Shown here: positions 7,219-8,664 of the stretch, piece by piece | Layout of the letters: the number at the start of each line of letters is the position of its first letter | Position numbering within the stretch: position 1 is the first letter of the stretch | Source: an uncultured Tepidimonas sp. | Lineage (GTDB): Bacteria; Pseudomonadota; Gammaproteobacteria; Burkholderiales; Burkholderiaceae_C | Direction: 5' to 3' | Length of the DNA stretch: 8,664 bases | Assembly (NCBI GenBank): GCA_937949455.1 | Contig: CALEDU010000110.1 | Span: 1-8,664 of the forward strand | Notes under the pieces: model-generated | Told to the model about the DNA's origin: nothing | Seen by the model: only the letters and a program-made list of their open reading frames with translations | Databases searched by the model: none | Made by a program: the position numbers and the translations under genes

Positions 7219-7246
7219 CCGGCCTTTGCCTGCTCTTGAACCACCC

Positions 7247-8664
<1,418 letters not shown>

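Noticed and set aside
7226..7246. TTG start for hisZ, seven codons upstream of the ATG
   Set aside because: HisZ proteins typically begin [10 protein letters not shown], which starts at ATG 7247. The TTG would also fall almost on the predicted transcription start.

Overview
The window is a high-GC stretch, with G or C at most third codon positions, from a betaproteobacterium. It most likely comes from the Burkholderiales, and a Comamonadaceae-like organism fits best. The evidence is the order hisS-yfgM-bamB-der-hfq-hflX-hflK-hflC-hisZ-purA and the sequence character of Hfq, YfgM and HisZ. In gammaproteobacteria hfq follows miaA, whereas here it follows der. All ten genes are on the + strand. 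The first (hisS) and last (purA) are cut by the window edges. Genus cannot be fixed from this sequence alone.

Layout: positions 1-105 hold the 3' end of a gene best read as hisS (histidyl-tRNA synthetase). Positions 172-3331 hold a tightly overlapped unit: yfgM (periplasmic chaperone partner), bamB (outer-membrane assembly lipoprotein) and der (ribosome-assembly GTPase). After a 96-bp gap carrying a probable regulatory region comes hfq-hflX-hflK-hflC (3428-7174): the RNA chaperone, a ribosome-splitting GTPase and the two membrane SPFH proteins that control FtsH. After another short gap with a -10-like element come hisZ (regulatory subunit of ATP phosphoribosyltransferase) and purA (adenylosuccinate synthase).

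Four gene junctions use the same 4-bp stop/start overlap (GTGA at yfgM/bamB and hfq/hflX; ATGA at bamB/der and hflX/hflK). This points to translational coupling within two multi-gene transcripts. Functionally the block is a translation and envelope quality-control neighbourhood (ribosome biogenesis and rescue, sRNA regulation, outer-membrane assembly, membrane proteolysis) followed by two nucleotide/histidine biosynthesis genes.

I see no mobile element, CRISPR array, tRNA, rRNA or sign of horizontal transfer, and no gene-free stretch longer than 96 bp. I found no convincing undescribed system. The observations worth checking are small: a run of four A-R-N triplets at the start of hfq, an imperfect dyad upstream of hfq, a palindrome next to the hisZ -10 candidate, an N-terminal extension of HflK, a G8 tract inside bamB, the variant G4 motif in Der, and a 19-codon ORF that overlaps the purA start.
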